Of a stretch of 64,000 nt of DNA, positions 33,253-42,395 are shown piece after piece (position 1 is the stretch's first letter; the number at the start of each line of letters is the position of its first letter). The notes under the pieces are model-generated. The model had not been told where the DNA came from and did not search any database. It saw only the letters and a program-made list of their open reading frames with translations. The translations under genes were made by a program, and so were the position numbers. The stretch spans positions 506,940 to 570,939 of the forward strand of contig NZ_FCOP01000010.1 of NCBI RefSeq assembly GCF_900021175.1, given 5' to 3'. Source of the DNA: Pseudenterobacter timonensis (lineage in GTDB: Bacteria; Pseudomonadota; Gammaproteobacteria; Enterobacterales; Enterobacteriaceae).

Positions 33253-33966
33253 ATGAAAAAATCTTTCGCACTGTTCACCTTACTGGCTGCTTCTTTTACG
33301 GGGCTGGCCCACGCTGACGATGCGGCGATCAAACAGTCGCTCAGCAAACTTGGCGTCACCAGCACTGACATTCAGCCTGCGCCCGTCGCCGGTATGAAAA
33401 CCGTGTTGACCGACAGCGGCGTACTCTACGTCACCGAAGACGGTAAGCATGTTATCCAGGGGCCGCTCTATGACGTTAGCGGCGCGCAGCCGGTGAACGT
33501 GACCAACCAGCTGCTGATGAAACAGCTGAACGCGCTGGAAAAAGAGATGATCGTCTACAAAGCGGCGCAGGAGAAGCATGTCATTACCGTCTTTACCGAC
33601 ATCACCTGCGGCTACTGCCACAAGCTGCACGAAGAGATGAAAGACTATAACGCGCTGGGCATCACCGTGCGTTATCTCGCTTTCCCGCGCGCGGGCGTGC
33701 AGAGCCAGCCGGAACAGGATATGAAAGCGATCTGGTGCGCGAAGGATCGAAATAAAGCGTTCGACGACGCCATGAACGGCAAAGGGGTGCAGCCCGCCTC
33801 CTGCGATATCGATATCGCGAAACATTACGCGCTGGGCGTGCAGTTCGGCGTGAACGGTACGCCGGCCATCGTCCTCAGCAACGGCACCGTTGTGCCGGGC
33901 TATCAGGGGCCGAAAGAGATGAAAGCGTTCCTCGACGCCCATCAGAGTCAGACTGGCGGTAAATAA
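33253..33966 (+). CDS. dsbC: Thiol:disulfide interchange protein DsbC
   Basis: Periplasmic disulfide isomerase that corrects wrong disulfides and is kept reduced by DsbD. The product has 237 residues, with a 21-residue signal peptide cut after AHA, an N-terminal dimerisation domain and a thioredoxin-fold domain with active site C119-G-Y-C122. The cis-proline loop is GVNGTPAIV. It starts 28 bases after xerD and ends 5 bases before recJ. Confidence 0.97.
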   Translation: MKKSFALFTLLAASFTGLAHADDAAIKQSLSKLGVTSTDIQPAPVAGMKTVLTDSGVLYVTEDGKHVIQGPLYDVSGAQPVNVTNQLLMKQLNALEKEMIVYKAAQEKHVITVFTDITCGYCHKLHEEMKDYNALGITVRYLAFPRAGVQSQPEQDMKAIWCAKDRNKAFDDAMNGKGVQPASCDIDIAKHYALGVQFGVNGTPAIVLSNGTVVPGYQGPKEMKAFLDAHQSQTGGK

Positions 33967-33971
33967 TTTAC

Positions 33972-35705
33972 GTGAAACCCAAAATTGAGCTGCGCCGCCG
34001 CGAGGCGGCCGAAGATGTTAACCTGCCCGCTGAACTGCCGCCGCTGCTGCGTCGGCTCTACGCCAGCCGCGGCGTGCGCTCTGCCGACGATCTGGAGCGC
34101 AGCGTCAAAGGGATGATCCCCTGGCAGCGGTTAACGGGTATCGATAAAGCGGCAGAGATGCTTTATGAAGCCTTCCGTGAAGGGACACGTATCGTCGTGG
34201 TGGGCGATTTTGATGCTGACGGCGCCACCAGCACCGCGCTGAGCGTGCTCTGCCTGCGTGCGCTTGGCTGCGATAGCGTCGCTTATCTGGTGCCAAACCG
34301 TTTTGAAGATGGCTACGGACTGAGTCCCGAGGTGGTGGATCAGGCCCACGCCCGCGGCGCGCAGATGATCATGACCGTCGATAACGGGATCTCCTCCCAT
34401 GCGGGGGTCGATCGCGCGCACCAGCTCGGGATCCCGGTGCTGGTTACCGATCACCATCTTCCCGGCGAGACGCTTCCGGCGGCCGAGGCGATTATCAACC
34501 CTAACCTGCGCGACTGCGATTTTCCGTCGAAGTCGCTGGCGGGGGTTGGGGTGGCATTTTATCTGATGCTGGCCCTGCGCAGCCTGCTGCGGGAGAAAGG
34601 CTGGTTTGAGGCGCGCGGCATCGCCGTGCCGAACCTGGCGGAGTATCTCGACCTGGTGGCGCTCGGCACCGTGGCGGACGTGGTGCCGCTGGATACCAAT
34701 AACCGCATCCTGACCTGGCAGGGGCTCAGCCGCATTCGTGCGGGGAAATGCCGTCCGGGGATTAAGGCGCTGCTGGAGATCTCGAATCGCGATCCGCTGA
34801 GGCTGGCGGCAAGCGATCTTGGGTTTGCCCTTGGCCCGCGGCTTAATGCGGCGGGCAGGCTCGATGATATGTCCGTCGGCGTGGCGTTGCTGCTGTGCGA
34901 TAACATTGGCGAAGCGCGGGTGCTGGCGAGCGAGCTGGATGCCCTCAACCAGACCCGCAAAGAGATTGAGCAGGGGATGCAGGCCGAGGCGCTCACGTTG
35001 TGTGAAAAACTGGAGCGCAGCGGCGACACGCTGCCCGGCGGGTTGGCGATGTATCACCCGGACTGGCACCAGGGGGTCGTCGGGATTTTGGCCTCGCGTA
35101 TCAAAGAGCGTTTTCACCGCCCGGTGATCGCTTTTGCTCCTGCGGGGGATGGCACGCTGAAAGGCTCGGGCCGCTCGATCCAGGGGCTGCATATGCGCGA
35201 TGCGCTGGAGCGTCTCGACACGCTCTATCCGGGGCTGATGATCAAGTTCGGCGGCCACGCGATGGCGGCGGGGCTGTCGCTGGAGGAGACGAAGTTCGAT
35301 GAGTTTCAGCGTCTTTTCGGCGAGCTGGTTACCGAGTGGCTCGATCCCGCGCTGCTTCAGGGCGAAGTGGTTTCTGACGGCGCGCTTGCGCCTGCGGAGA
35401 TGACCATGGAGGTGGCGCAAATGCTGCGCGATGCCGGGCCGTGGGGGCAGATGTTCCCGGAGCCGCTCTTTGACGGGCGCTTTCGCTTGCTGCAACAGCG
35501 GCTGGTGGGGGAGCGGCATCTGAAGGTGATGGTGGAGCCGGTAGGGGGTGGCCCGCTGCTGGATGGTATCGCCTTCAATGTAGACACCGCGCTCTGGCCA
35601 GACAATGGCGTGCGCGAGGTGGAGCTGGCCTATAAGCTCGACATTAACGAATTTCGCGGCAACCGCAGCCTGCAGATCATCATCGATCATCTCTGGCCGG
35701 TCTGA
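33972..35705 (+). CDS. recJ: Single-strand-specific 5'-3' exonuclease RecJ
   Basis: Manganese-dependent nuclease of RecF-pathway recombination, mismatch repair and base excision. The 577 residues equal E. coli RecJ. DHH-family motifs are visible: VVGDFDADGATS near residue 75, TVDNGISSH, VTDHHLPGE near 160, and the C-terminal GSGRSIQGLHM and GGHAMAAGLSL. It starts with GTG at 33972 and lies only 5 bases after dsbC, so it is likely coupled to it. A promoter/terminator hairpin separates it from prfB. Confidence 0.97.
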   Translation: MKPKIELRRREAAEDVNLPAELPPLLRRLYASRGVRSADDLERSVKGMIPWQRLTGIDKAAEMLYEAFREGTRIVVVGDFDADGATSTALSVLCLRALGCDSVAYLVPNRFEDGYGLSPEVVDQAHARGAQMIMTVDNGISSHAGVDRAHQLGIPVLVTDHHLPGETLPAAEAIINPNLRDCDFPSKSLAGVGVAFYLMLALRSLLREKGWFEARGIAVPNLAEYLDLVALGTVADVVPLDTNNRILTWQGLSRIRAGKCRPGIKALLEISNRDPLRLAASDLGFALGPRLNAAGRLDDMSVGVALLLCDNIGEARVLASELDALNQTRKEIEQGMQAEALTLCEKLERSGDTLPGGLAMYHPDWHQGVVGILASRIKERFHRPVIAFAPAGDGTLKGSGRSIQGLHMRDALERLDTLYPGLMIKFGGHAMAAGLSLEETKFDEFQRLFGELVTEWLDPALLQGEVVSDGALAPAEMTMEVAQMLRDAGPWGQMFPEPLFDGRFRLLQQRLVGERHLKVMVEPVGGGPLLDGIAFNVDTALWPDNGVREVELAYKLDINEFRGNRSLQIIIDHLWPV

Positions 35706-35742
35706 ACTGGCCAATTTAGCGTCACTATTCTCTATAAAAAAG

Positions 35743-35771
35743 GGCGTGGATTCGGTACAATCCCGCCCTTA
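35743..35771 (+). promoter_or_regulatory. recJ-prfB hairpin with embedded promoter-like TACAAT
   Basis: Arms AAGGGCG-GGATT and AATCC-CGCCCTT enclose CGGTAC. It looks like a recJ hairpin, but the loop and right arm contain TACAAT, a good -10 sequence for prfB-lysS. The two readings are not exclusive. Confidence 0.55.
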
Positions 35772-35809
35772 TCACCGCATTTTGACTAGTCGAAAAAAGA
35801 AAACAGACC

Positions 35810-36908
35810 ATGTTTGAAATTAACCCGGTAAAAAACCGCATTCAGGACCTCACGGAGCGCTCTGACGTTCTTAGGGGGTATCTTTGACTACGATGCCAAG
35901 AAAGAGCGCCTCGAAGAGGTAAATGCCGAACTGGAGCAGCCGGACGTCTGGAACGAGCCAGAACGCGCTCAGGCGCTGGGCAAAGAGCGCTCCTCTCTCG
36001 AAGCGATTGTCGACACACTCGATCAGATGTCCCAGGGGCTGGAAGATGTCTCCGGTCTGCTGGAGCTGGCCGTTGAGGCGGACGACGAAGAGACCTTCAA
36101 CGAAGCCGTTGCTGAACTGGACGGGCTGGAAGAGAAGCTGAGCCAGCTTGAGTTCCGCCGCATGTTCTCCGGCGAGTATGACAGCGCCGACTGCTACCTT
36201 GATATCCAGGCTGGCTCCGGCGGTACCGAAGCGCAGGACTGGGCCAGCATGCTGATGCGTATGTATCTGCGCTGGGCGGAAGCGCGCGGCTTTAAGACCG
36301 AAATTATTGAAGAGTCTGAAGGCGAAGTGGCCGGCATTAAATCGGTGACCATTAAAATCATCGGCGACTACGCCTACGGCTGGCTGCGTACCGAAACGGG
36401 CGTTCACCGTCTGGTGCGTAAGAGCCCGTTTGACTCTGGCGGCCGCCGTCACACCTCCTTCAGCTCCGCGTTCGTTTACCCGGAAGTGGATGAAGATATC
36501 GATATCGAAATCAATCCGGCGGATCTGCGCATTGACGTCTATCGCGCATCCGGGGCGGGCGGCCAGCACGTTAACCGTACAGAATCCGCGGTGCGTATTA
36601 CCCACATTCCGACCGGGCTGGTGACGCAGTGCCAGAACGACCGTTCGCAGCATAAAAACAAAGACCAGGCCATGAAGCAGATGAAAGCGAAGCTTTATGA
36701 GCTGGAGATGCAGAAGAAGAACGCTGAGAAGCAGGCGATGGAAGATAACAAATCTGACATCGGCTGGGGCAGCCAGATCCGTTCTTACGTCCTCGATGAT
36801 TCCCGCATTAAAGATTTGCGTACCGGGGTTGAAACCCGTAACACGCAGGCGGTGCTGGATGGCAGCCTGGACCAATTTATCGAAGCAAGTCTGAAAGCAG
36901 GGTTATGA
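35810..36908 (+). CDS. prfB: Peptide chain release factor 2, programmed +1 frameshift
   Basis: Release factor that terminates at UGA and UAA. Translation begins at ATG 35810 and reads 25 codons to CTT-TGA (TGA at 35885-35887). A +1 slip moves reading to GAC at 35886 and continues to 36908. The joined product (35810..35884 with 35886..36908) has 365 residues, the E. coli length. The internal Shine-Dalgarno AGGGGG at 35873-35878 and the CTTTGAC slip site are the known autoregulatory signal. SPF (stop recognition) and GGQ (peptidyl hydrolysis) motifs are present. Residue 246 before GGQ is Ala, not the Thr of E. coli K-12. A start at an internal ATG would lose the N-terminal domain. Confidence 0.98.
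35873..35888 (+). promoter_or_regulatory. RF2 recoding signal
   Basis: AGGGGG, three-base spacer TAT, then CTTTGAC: internal Shine-Dalgarno plus slippery CUU followed by in-frame UGA. Low RF2 favours +1 slippage and so more RF2. Confidence 0.97.
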
Positions 36909-36917
36909 GGAACCAAC

Positions 36918-38435
36918 ATGTCTGAACAACAAGCACAGGGCGCTGACGCGGTCGTCGATCTTAACAACGAACTGAAAACCCGCCGCGAGAAGCTGGCTGC
37001 ACTGCGTGAGCAGGGCGTGCCGTTCCCGAACGATTTTCGTCGTGACCACACCTCAGACCAACTGCACGCCGACTTCGACGCTAAAGAGAACGAAGAGCTG
37101 GAAGCGCTGAACATCGAAGTGGCCGTTGCTGGCCGTATGATGACCCGCCGCATTATGGGTAAAGCCTCCTTCGTGACCTTACAGGACGTTGGCGGCCGTA
37201 TTCAGCTGTATGTCTCCCGTGACGATCTGCCTGAAGGCATCTATAACGAGCAGTTCAAGAAGTGGGACCTGGGCGATATCCTGGGCGCGAAAGGTAAGCT
37301 GTTCAAAACCAAGACCGGTGAGCTGTCTATCCACTGTACCGAGCTGCGTCTGCTGACCAAGGCCCTGCGCCCGCTGCCGGATAAATTCCACGGCCTGCAG
37401 GATCAGGAAGCGCGCTATCGTCAGCGCTACCTGGATCTCATCTCTAACGATGAATCCCGTAAGACCTTCAAAATTCGCTCCCAGATCATGGCCGGTATTC
37501 GCCAGTTCATGGTTAACCGCGACTTTATGGAAGTGGAAACCCCGATGATGCAGGTGATCCCGGGCGGTGCCTCTGCGCGTCCGTTCATCACCCATCACAA
37601 TGCGCTGGACCTGGATATGTATCTGCGTATCGCGCCGGAACTCTACCTGAAGCGTCTGGTGGTGGGTGGTTTCGATCGCGTGTTCGAGATCAACCGTAAC
37701 TTCCGTAACGAAGGTATCTCCGTTCGCCATAACCCAGAGTTCACCATGATGGAACTCTATATGGCGTATGCGGATTACAAAGATCTGATCGAGCTGACTG
37801 AATCCCTGTTCCGTACCCTGGCGCAGGATATTCTGGGTACCACCGAAGTGCCTTACGGTGAAGAGGTGTTCGACTTCGGCAAGCCGTTCGAAAAACTGAC
37901 CATGCGCGAAGCGATCAAGAAATACCGTCCGGAAACCGAGATGGCCGATCTGGATAACTTCGACTCGGCGAAAGCGATCGCGGAAAGCATCGGTATCAAG
38001 GTTGAGAAGAGCTGGGGTCTGGGCCGTATCGTGACCGAGATCTTCGAAGAAGTGGCGGAAGCGCACCTGATTCAGCCGACCTTCATTACCGAATACCCGG
38101 CGGAAGTCTCCCCGCTGGCGCGTCGTAATGACCAGAACCCGGAAATCACCGATCGTTTTGAGTTCTTTATCGGTGGCCGTGAAATCGGTAACGGCTTTAG
38201 CGAGCTGAACGATGCGGAAGATCAGGCGCAGCGTTTCCAGGATCAGGTTAACGCAAAAGCGGCTGGCGACGACGAAGCGATGTTCTTCGATGAAGATTAC
38301 GTAACCGCGCTGGAGCACGGTCTGCCGCCGACGGCGGGCCTGGGTATCGGTATCGACCGTATGGTGATGCTGTTTACCAACAGCCACACCATCCGCGACG
38401 TGATCCTCTTCCCGGCGATGCGTCCGGTGAAGTAA
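36918..38435 (+). CDS. lysS: Lysyl-tRNA synthetase, class II
   Basis: Charges tRNA-Lys. The 505 residues match E. coli LysS. An N-terminal OB-fold anticodon-binding domain (to about 150) precedes the class II core with motif 2 ([26 protein letters not shown] segment) and motif 3 ([13 protein letters not shown]). It follows prfB by nine bases as in the E. coli prfB-lysS operon and ends at a strong terminator. No nearby second copy (lysU) is seen. Confidence 0.97.
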   Translation: MSEQQAQGADAVVDLNNELKTRREKLAALREQGVPFPNDFRRDHTSDQLHADFDAKENEELEALNIEVAVAGRMMTRRIMGKASFVTLQDVGGRIQLYVSRDDLPEGIYNEQFKKWDLGDILGAKGKLFKTKTGELSIHCTELRLLTKALRPLPDKFHGLQDQEARYRQRYLDLISNDESRKTFKIRSQIMAGIRQFMVNRDFMEVETPMMQVIPGGASARPFITHHNALDLDMYLRIAPELYLKRLVVGGFDRVFEINRNFRNEGISVRHNPEFTMMELYMAYADYKDLIELTESLFRTLAQDILGTTEVPYGEEVFDFGKPFEKLTMREAIKKYRPETEMADLDNFDSAKAIAESIGIKVEKSWGLGRIVTEIFEEVAEAHLIQPTFITEYPAEVSPLARRNDQNPEITDRFEFFIGGREIGNGFSELNDAEDQAQRFQDQVNAKAAGDDEAMFFDEDYVTALEHGLPPTAGLGIGIDRMVMLFTNSHTIRDVILFPAMRPVK

Positions 38436-38453
38436 TCACTCCACGCTGAACAG

Positions 38454-38483
38454 AGCCCCGCGCGTTATCGCCGGGGCTTTTTT
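38454..38483 (+). terminator. lysS terminator
   Basis: Stem AGCCCCG/CGGGGCT with an 11-base loop followed by TTTTTT; also overlaps the end of convergent idi. Confidence 0.9.
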
Positions 38484-39024
38484 ATTGCGCTGAAAAGGCG
38501 CTGAGCGCTGCTCTGGCACCTGCCGCTTCCGCAACCATCCACGGGCTAAAGGCCCAGGGAGTGGACTCCAGCGTCTGCAGGAGCGTCGCAAAATCGACCC
38601 ACTCACAGGCCATCACCTCATCCGGATTGAGCGTGAGCGGGCCGGCGAGCTGTGCGGCATAAACCGGGCAGATTTCGTTTTCCACGATCCCGGAGGGATC
38701 GACCTCGCGGTAGCGAAAGTCAGTAAACATGGCGGTCAGGCGGGTCACCTCCGCGCCGAGTTCAAACCGACAGCGCCGCACGATAGCCTGCTCGGTGGTC
38801 TCCCCGCTTTGTGGATGGCCGCAGACGGAGTTAGTCCAGACCCCGGGCCAGGCTTTTTTACTGAGCGCGCGGCGGGTGACAAGGCATTCGCCCCGGGCAT
38901 TAAACAGCCAGCAGGAGAAGGCCAGATGCAGCGGAGTGTGTGAGTTATGGGCGGCATATTTTTCCAGGGTGCCCAGCGCCTCTCCCCGATCGTTGACTAA
39001 AATGACATGTTCTTCTGTATGCAT
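38482..39024 (-). CDS. idi: Isopentenyl-diphosphate delta-isomerase, type I
   Basis: Nudix-fold enzyme that interconverts isopentenyl and dimethylallyl diphosphate for isoprenoid synthesis. The 180 residues (E. coli 182) carry the catalytic Cys in TNSVCGHP, metal-binding His in the N-terminal HLAFSCWLF region, and the Glu pair in [10 protein letters not shown]. Start ATG at 39024 with GGAG five bases upstream; a longer frame begins at 39042. Convergent with lysS, as its position near lysS in E. coli suggests. Confidence 0.95.
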   Translation of the reverse strand: MHTEEHVILVNDRGEALGTLEKYAAHNSHTPLHLAFSCWLFNARGECLVTRRALSKKAWPGVWTNSVCGHPQSGETTEQAIVRRCRFELGAEVTRLTAMFTDFRYREVDPSGIVENEICPVYAAQLAGPLTLNPDEVMACEWVDFATLLQTLESTPWAFSPWMVAEAAGARAALSAFSAQ

Positions 39025-39210
39025 TCCGACTCCATTTCGCATACTGCGGGTTTTCCGCAGGCCAGGTGAGCAATGGTCCCGGGCTACCCCAGTATAAGCG
39101 ATACGCCAGAGACCGGTTTATCCCCCAGAGCGGAAAACAGTCGCAAATCTTGGGCAACCAGAATGAGGCTGCTATGATAAGAGGCCATTCACGCTGACCG
39201 AGGAGCCGTT

Positions 39211-39954
39211 TTGTTTGCAGGAAGCCCGATGAGACAATCTATTCCCGCCGTAATCTGCCTCACGTTTGCGCTGCTGGTGGCAGGCTGCTCGGGAAGCAAA
39301 TCCTCCGACGCGGGAAGCAGTTCCGGTGCGGTTTATACCGTTAAGCGCGGCGATACCCTCTATCGTATTTCGCGCATTACGGGAACCAGCGTGAAGGATC
39401 TGGCGCGTCTGAATAATATCTCTCCTCCTTACACCATTGAGGTGGGGCAGAAGCTCAGGGTGAACGGCAGCAAGTCAACGGCGAAAAAATCCTCGTCCAG
39501 AAGTAAAAACTCTAAAGTAACGCCATCTTATGCGGTGCCGCAGTCGTCATGGCCGCCTGTAGGCCAGCGCTGCTGGATCTGGCCTGCCAGCGGCACGGTC
39601 GTTGTGCCTTACTCCACCGCTGAAGGGGGGAATAAGGGAATCGATATCGCCGCGCCACGCGGGACGCCGGTTTATGCTTCCGGCGCGGGTAAAGTGGTTT
39701 ACGTGGGCAATCAGCTGCGCGGCTATGGCAACCTGATCATGATTAAGCATGGCGAGGATTACATCACCGCCTATGCTCATAACGACACGATGATGGTGAA
39801 TAACGGGCAAAACGTGAAGGCGGGGCAGCAAATTGCGACGATGGGCAGTACCGGAACGGACACGGTAAAACTGCACTTCCAGATCCGCTATCGCGCGACC
39901 GCTATCGATCCGCAGCGCTATTTGCCGCCGAAAGGCAGCAAACCGAAGTGCTAA
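39211..39954 (+). CDS. actS: LysM/LytM lipoprotein ActS (YgeR)
   Basis: Outer-membrane lipoprotein that in E. coli activates the amidases AmiA/B/C, also called YgeR. The 247 residues show a lipobox LVAGC, a LysM domain (YTVKRGDTLYRISRITG, about 43-85) and a C-terminal LytM domain. The LytM site is degenerate: the usual His before GID is Asn-Lys (GGNKGIDIA) and the HxH pair reads KLH, so it should be a regulator and not a peptidase. Start: TTG at 39211 with AGGAG five bases before aligns with E. coli; ATG at 39229 is a possible alternative. Confidence 0.9.
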   Translation: MFAGSPMRQSIPAVICLTFALLVAGCSGSKSSDAGSSSGAVYTVKRGDTLYRISRITGTSVKDLARLNNISPPYTIEVGQKLRVNGSKSTAKKSSSRSKNSKVTPSYAVPQSSWPPVGQRCWIWPASGTVVVPYSTAEGGNKGIDIAAPRGTPVYASGAGKVVYVGNQLRGYGNLIMIKHGEDYITAYAHNDTMMVNNGQNVKAGQQIATMGSTGTDTVKLHFQIRYRATAIDPQRYLPPKGSKPKC

Positions 39955-40034
39955 GTGGTTATTTTATCGCCGGTTAACCGTTCAGGCACTTGTATGGAGA
40001 GGCGTAAGGGCTATAATGCTCTACGCACCTCAAC

Positions 40035-40108
40035 GCGGGCGTAGTTCAATGGTAGAACGAGAGCTTCCCAAGCTCTATACGAGGGTTCGATTCCCTTCGC
40101 CCGCTCCA
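40035..40108 (+). tRNA. glyU: tRNA-Gly (anticodon CCC)
   Basis: Seventy-four bases including encoded CCA. Acceptor GCGGGCG pairs with CGCCCGC, the anticodon stem AGAGC/GCTCT carries CCC at 40067-40069, and the T arm is GAGGG-TTCGATT-CCCTT-like. It reads GGG codons. In E. coli glyU lies in the same region near ygeR. tRNA-Gly genes are common integration sites, and an accessory stretch follows. Confidence 0.97.
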
Positions 40109-40518
40109 GTCGCTTCCCTTGTTGTCAAACTCGCGCACCGTTCGAAGGCCAGCCGCAGCTTATCGTTATCCCTCTTTTCTGAGACAGAGATGGCGCACCC
40201 GCAATGAAGGCGCTGAACGGCAGAGAAATTATAAACTGCAAAAACTATTATTTTTAAATCTGTCATTAAGGTTACCCCCCATAACTATTTATTCTCATAT
40301 AGTTTCTGAGAAAATATCTGCCCCTTATTTATTGGAGTATTACGGCGTTTTTTACAGCGTCATGGATTGAATATTGGTTGCACCTGCTCGTCATCGCGCC
40401 ATATTAAATAACAGCAGAATTTTTCCTGTGCTATTCCCGAATCTTAAGCACACATCCCGGTAAAAGAAAAAACGACGGGCCATGTATAATTGCGCGCGAA
40501 ACAAACTATGGGAATTTT
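40109..40518 (+). other. Gene-free gap after tRNA-Gly
   Basis: About 410 bases, AT-richer than the flanks (notably 40240-40480). No convincing gene or direct repeat of the tRNA 3' end was seen. The last 50 bases probably contain the promoter of the following membrane protein gene. Confidence 0.5.
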
Positions 40519-41139
40519 ATGGCTTTACTACGTACTATCTTCTATTTTTTGCTGGCGACCGTTTTTGCAGGCGTGGTGTTGTTGGGGTTGTGGCTCGATG
40601 TGCATGTGCTTCAGGACAAACTTCGTGAAGTGTCAGTTACTGAAATCCTTCAGGAAATTATTCTGGCCACCATCGTTTTTCTCCATTTCAGACTGGTGAA
40701 AGCGTCTGAACGCATGCGGGAGTGTAATCTCCTGATCGGCGCTTTTTTCCTTGCGATGCTTATTCGTGAACTGGATGCGCTGTTTGACATCATTGCACAC
40801 GGTAGCTGGGTGTGGTTTGCGCTGATGGTTTCAATAGCCGCTATTGCTTTCGCCGCTTCGCGTTATCGTAAAACCGTATCGCAATTATCGGTTTATCCGC
40901 AAACGCCTTATTACGGGATGATGATATCCGGCCTGCTTTGTGTGCTGGTATTTTCACGATTATTCGGGATGCACTCGCTGTGGGATTCAGTGCTTGGCGA
41001 CCAGTATATGCGCATCGTTAAAAATATGGTGGAAGAGGGAGCGGAGTCCTTTGGCTATACGCTTTGTCTGACCTCGAGTATCGGTTATTACTTTTACCAG
41101 TGCAGAACGGCGTCTCCATCCGCCTCCGCTATGCTGTAA
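40519..41139 (+). CDS. Putative inner-membrane protein, function unknown
   Basis: I do not recognise this 206-residue protein. It has about five to six hydrophobic segments: roughly residues 6-27, 43-58, 70-88, 95-112, 132-150 and 178-195. A positive-inside pattern is seen around KASERMRE and SRYRKTV. No catalytic or cofactor motif is visible. The ATG at 40519 is preceded by GGGA. It is a lone gene ending at its own terminator, between the tRNA and a pseudogene, in accessory territory. It could be a sensor or transporter accessory protein; nothing supports a specific role. Confidence 0.75.
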   Translation: MALLRTIFYFLLATVFAGVVLLGLWLDVHVLQDKLREVSVTEILQEIILATIVFLHFRLVKASERMRECNLLIGAFFLAMLIRELDALFDIIAHGSWVWFALMVSIAAIAFAASRYRKTVSQLSVYPQTPYYGMMISGLLCVLVFSRLFGMHSLWDSVLGDQYMRIVKNMVEEGAESFGYTLCLTSSIGYYFYQCRTASPSASAML

Positions 41140-41143
41140 GGAT

Positions 41144-41165
41144 AAGGGGCATCGCCCCTTTTAAT
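41144..41165 (+). terminator. Terminator of the membrane protein gene
   Basis: Stem AAGGGGC/GCCCCTT with loop ATC, followed by TTAAT, four bases after the stop codon. Confidence 0.8.
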
Positions 41166-41237
41166 CTTCTTTTCGCTCCCGTTTTTGTTGCAAAAATGTA
41201 AACGAGTCGGTAGGCTCATCGCTTTCGGAGCCATACC

Positions 41238-41470
41238 ATGCCTGTCGCTGATTCGCTTCTTGCCTGGACTCTCGCTGCAACGCTTCTGACCTTAACCCCT
41301 GGCCTTGATACGGCACTTATCACGTAGTGATTGGCACGCTCTGGTCGCTGACGCTCATTGTGATTACACGCTACGCCGCAGGCGTGCTAAAAAAGCCAGC
41401 CGTCGTGAGATGGATGGATCGCGCTACCAGGCCCGCGCCTGTTAATGCTAGTGTGAAACTCTTTCAATGA
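41238..41470 (+). pseudogene. Remnant of a LysE/RhtB-family exporter gene
   Basis: Begins with a plausible ATG and 29 codons reading MPVADSLLAWTLAATLLTLT-PGLDTALIT, the typical N-terminus of LysE/RhtB amino-acid exporters (TPGLD is the family motif), then stops at 41325. From 41330 another frame encodes IGTLWSLTLI...GVLKKPAVVRWMDRAT, the family C-terminal end. About 130 of the usual 205 residues are gone through an internal deletion with frame change. Not functional as an exporter. Family assignment is by residue pattern only. Confidence 0.75.
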
Positions 41471-41485
41471 CCTCTGGTTCCTGTA

Positions 41486-41896
41486 ATGACAATAAAATCT
41501 GACCTGATTAACCGCTACCCGACGGCCGTTTGTTGTGCCTTTGGCGATTCACCTGAATTAGCAGACCAGCTTGCCTCGCTTATCGCATCGGGACAAAAAA
41601 CGGGCTCGTGCGGATCGCTTGCGGGCTGTGTCGAAGATAACGAATACCCCCTCATGGGCGGCTACCGGATCGTTGAAAACGGCGCCGGCGAGCCCGTATG
41701 CGTAATACGTACGACGCGGCTACAGCTGGTGCGTTTTTCAGAGGTGACGGAGGAGCTGGCCAGAAAAGAGGGCGAGGGTGACTTGAGCCTTTGCTACTGG
41801 CGCGCCGAGCACGAACGCTTTTTCAGGCAGGAGGGCACTTTCTCGAACGAGATGGAACTTATTTTTGAAGAGTTTTACGTGGTTGAGAAAGTCTGA
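41486..41896 (+). CDS. ASCH-domain protein
   Basis: Cytoplasmic protein of 136 residues matching the ASCH fold: GQKTGSCGSL near residue 35 resembles the K-T motif of the putative nucleic-acid-binding cleft, followed by CVIRTTRLQLVRFSEVTEE and WRAEHERFF. ASCH proteins are related to PUA domains; some act as N4-acetylcytidine amidohydrolases (E. coli YqfB, which is shorter), but no such activity can be claimed here. The ribosome site is weak. It stands between the exporter remnant and arsC on the same strand. Confidence 0.75.
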   Translation: MTIKSDLINRYPTAVCCAFGDSPELADQLASLIASGQKTGSCGSLAGCVEDNEYPLMGGYRIVENGAGEPVCVIRTTRLQLVRFSEVTEELARKEGEGDLSLCYWRAEHERFFRQEGTFSNEMELIFEEFYVVEKV

Positions 41897-41938
41897 AAGC
41901 GGGGTAGCCTCTCTTTCACATCATGATGAGAGTTTAAG

Positions 41939-42361
41939 ATGAGCAATATTACCATTTATCACAACCCGGCCTGCGGCACGTCGCGCAATACGCTGGAGAT
42001 GATCCGCAACAGCGGGAATGAACCCACCATTATTCACTATCTCGAAACCCCGCCTTCGCGGGATGAGCTGGTACAACTCATCGCACAGATGGGGATCGCC
42101 GTACGGGCGTTACTGCGGACAAACGTCGAGCCCTATGAGACGCTGAAGCTGGCGGATGAGACCCTGACTGACGAGCAGTTAATCGACGCCATGCTCCGGC
42201 ATCCGATCCTGATTAACCGTCCGATTGTGGTCACCCCGCTGGGGACCCGTCTGTGCCGCCCGTCAGAGCTCGTGCTGGATATTCTGCCGGATGGGCAGAA
42301 AGGCGCCTTTATGAAGGAAGATGGCGAGCAGGTGGTCGATGCCGCAGGTAAACGCCTGTAA
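41939..42361 (+). CDS. arsC: Arsenate reductase (glutaredoxin-dependent)
   Basis: Reduces arsenate to arsenite using glutathione and glutaredoxin. The 140 residues match the plasmid R773/E. coli ArsC type nearly throughout: nucleophile Cys12 in HNPACGTSRN, and the oxyanion arginines in RALLRTN (60), INRPIV (94) and TRLCRPSE (107). GATGAGAG precedes the start. It is isolated: no arsR, arsB or acr3 gene adjoins, so arsenite export must come from elsewhere. It converges on lacY. Confidence 0.95.
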   Translation: MSNITIYHNPACGTSRNTLEMIRNSGNEPTIIHYLETPPSRDELVQLIAQMGIAVRALLRTNVEPYETLKLADETLTDEQLIDAMLRHPILINRPIVVTPLGTRLCRPSELVLDILPDGQKGAFMKEDGEQVVDAAGKRL

Positions 42362-42365
42362 AACT

Positions 42366-42385
42366 GTGCCGGATTTATCCGGCAC
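42366..42385. terminator. lacY / arsC convergent hairpin
   Basis: Perfect 9-bp stem GTGCCGGAT/ATCCGGCAC in the 34-base gap between lacY and arsC; REP-like core. Confidence 0.7.
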
Positions 42386-42395
42386 ATTATCACGA

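Noticed and set aside
34131..35714. A 527-codon open frame antisense to recJ
   Set aside because: Arises from GC-rich codons of recJ; no ribosome site and an Arg/His/Gln-rich low-complexity product.
40016..40370. Short frames over and after tRNA-Gly
   Set aside because: They run through the tRNA gene or an AT-rich gap and lack ribosome sites.
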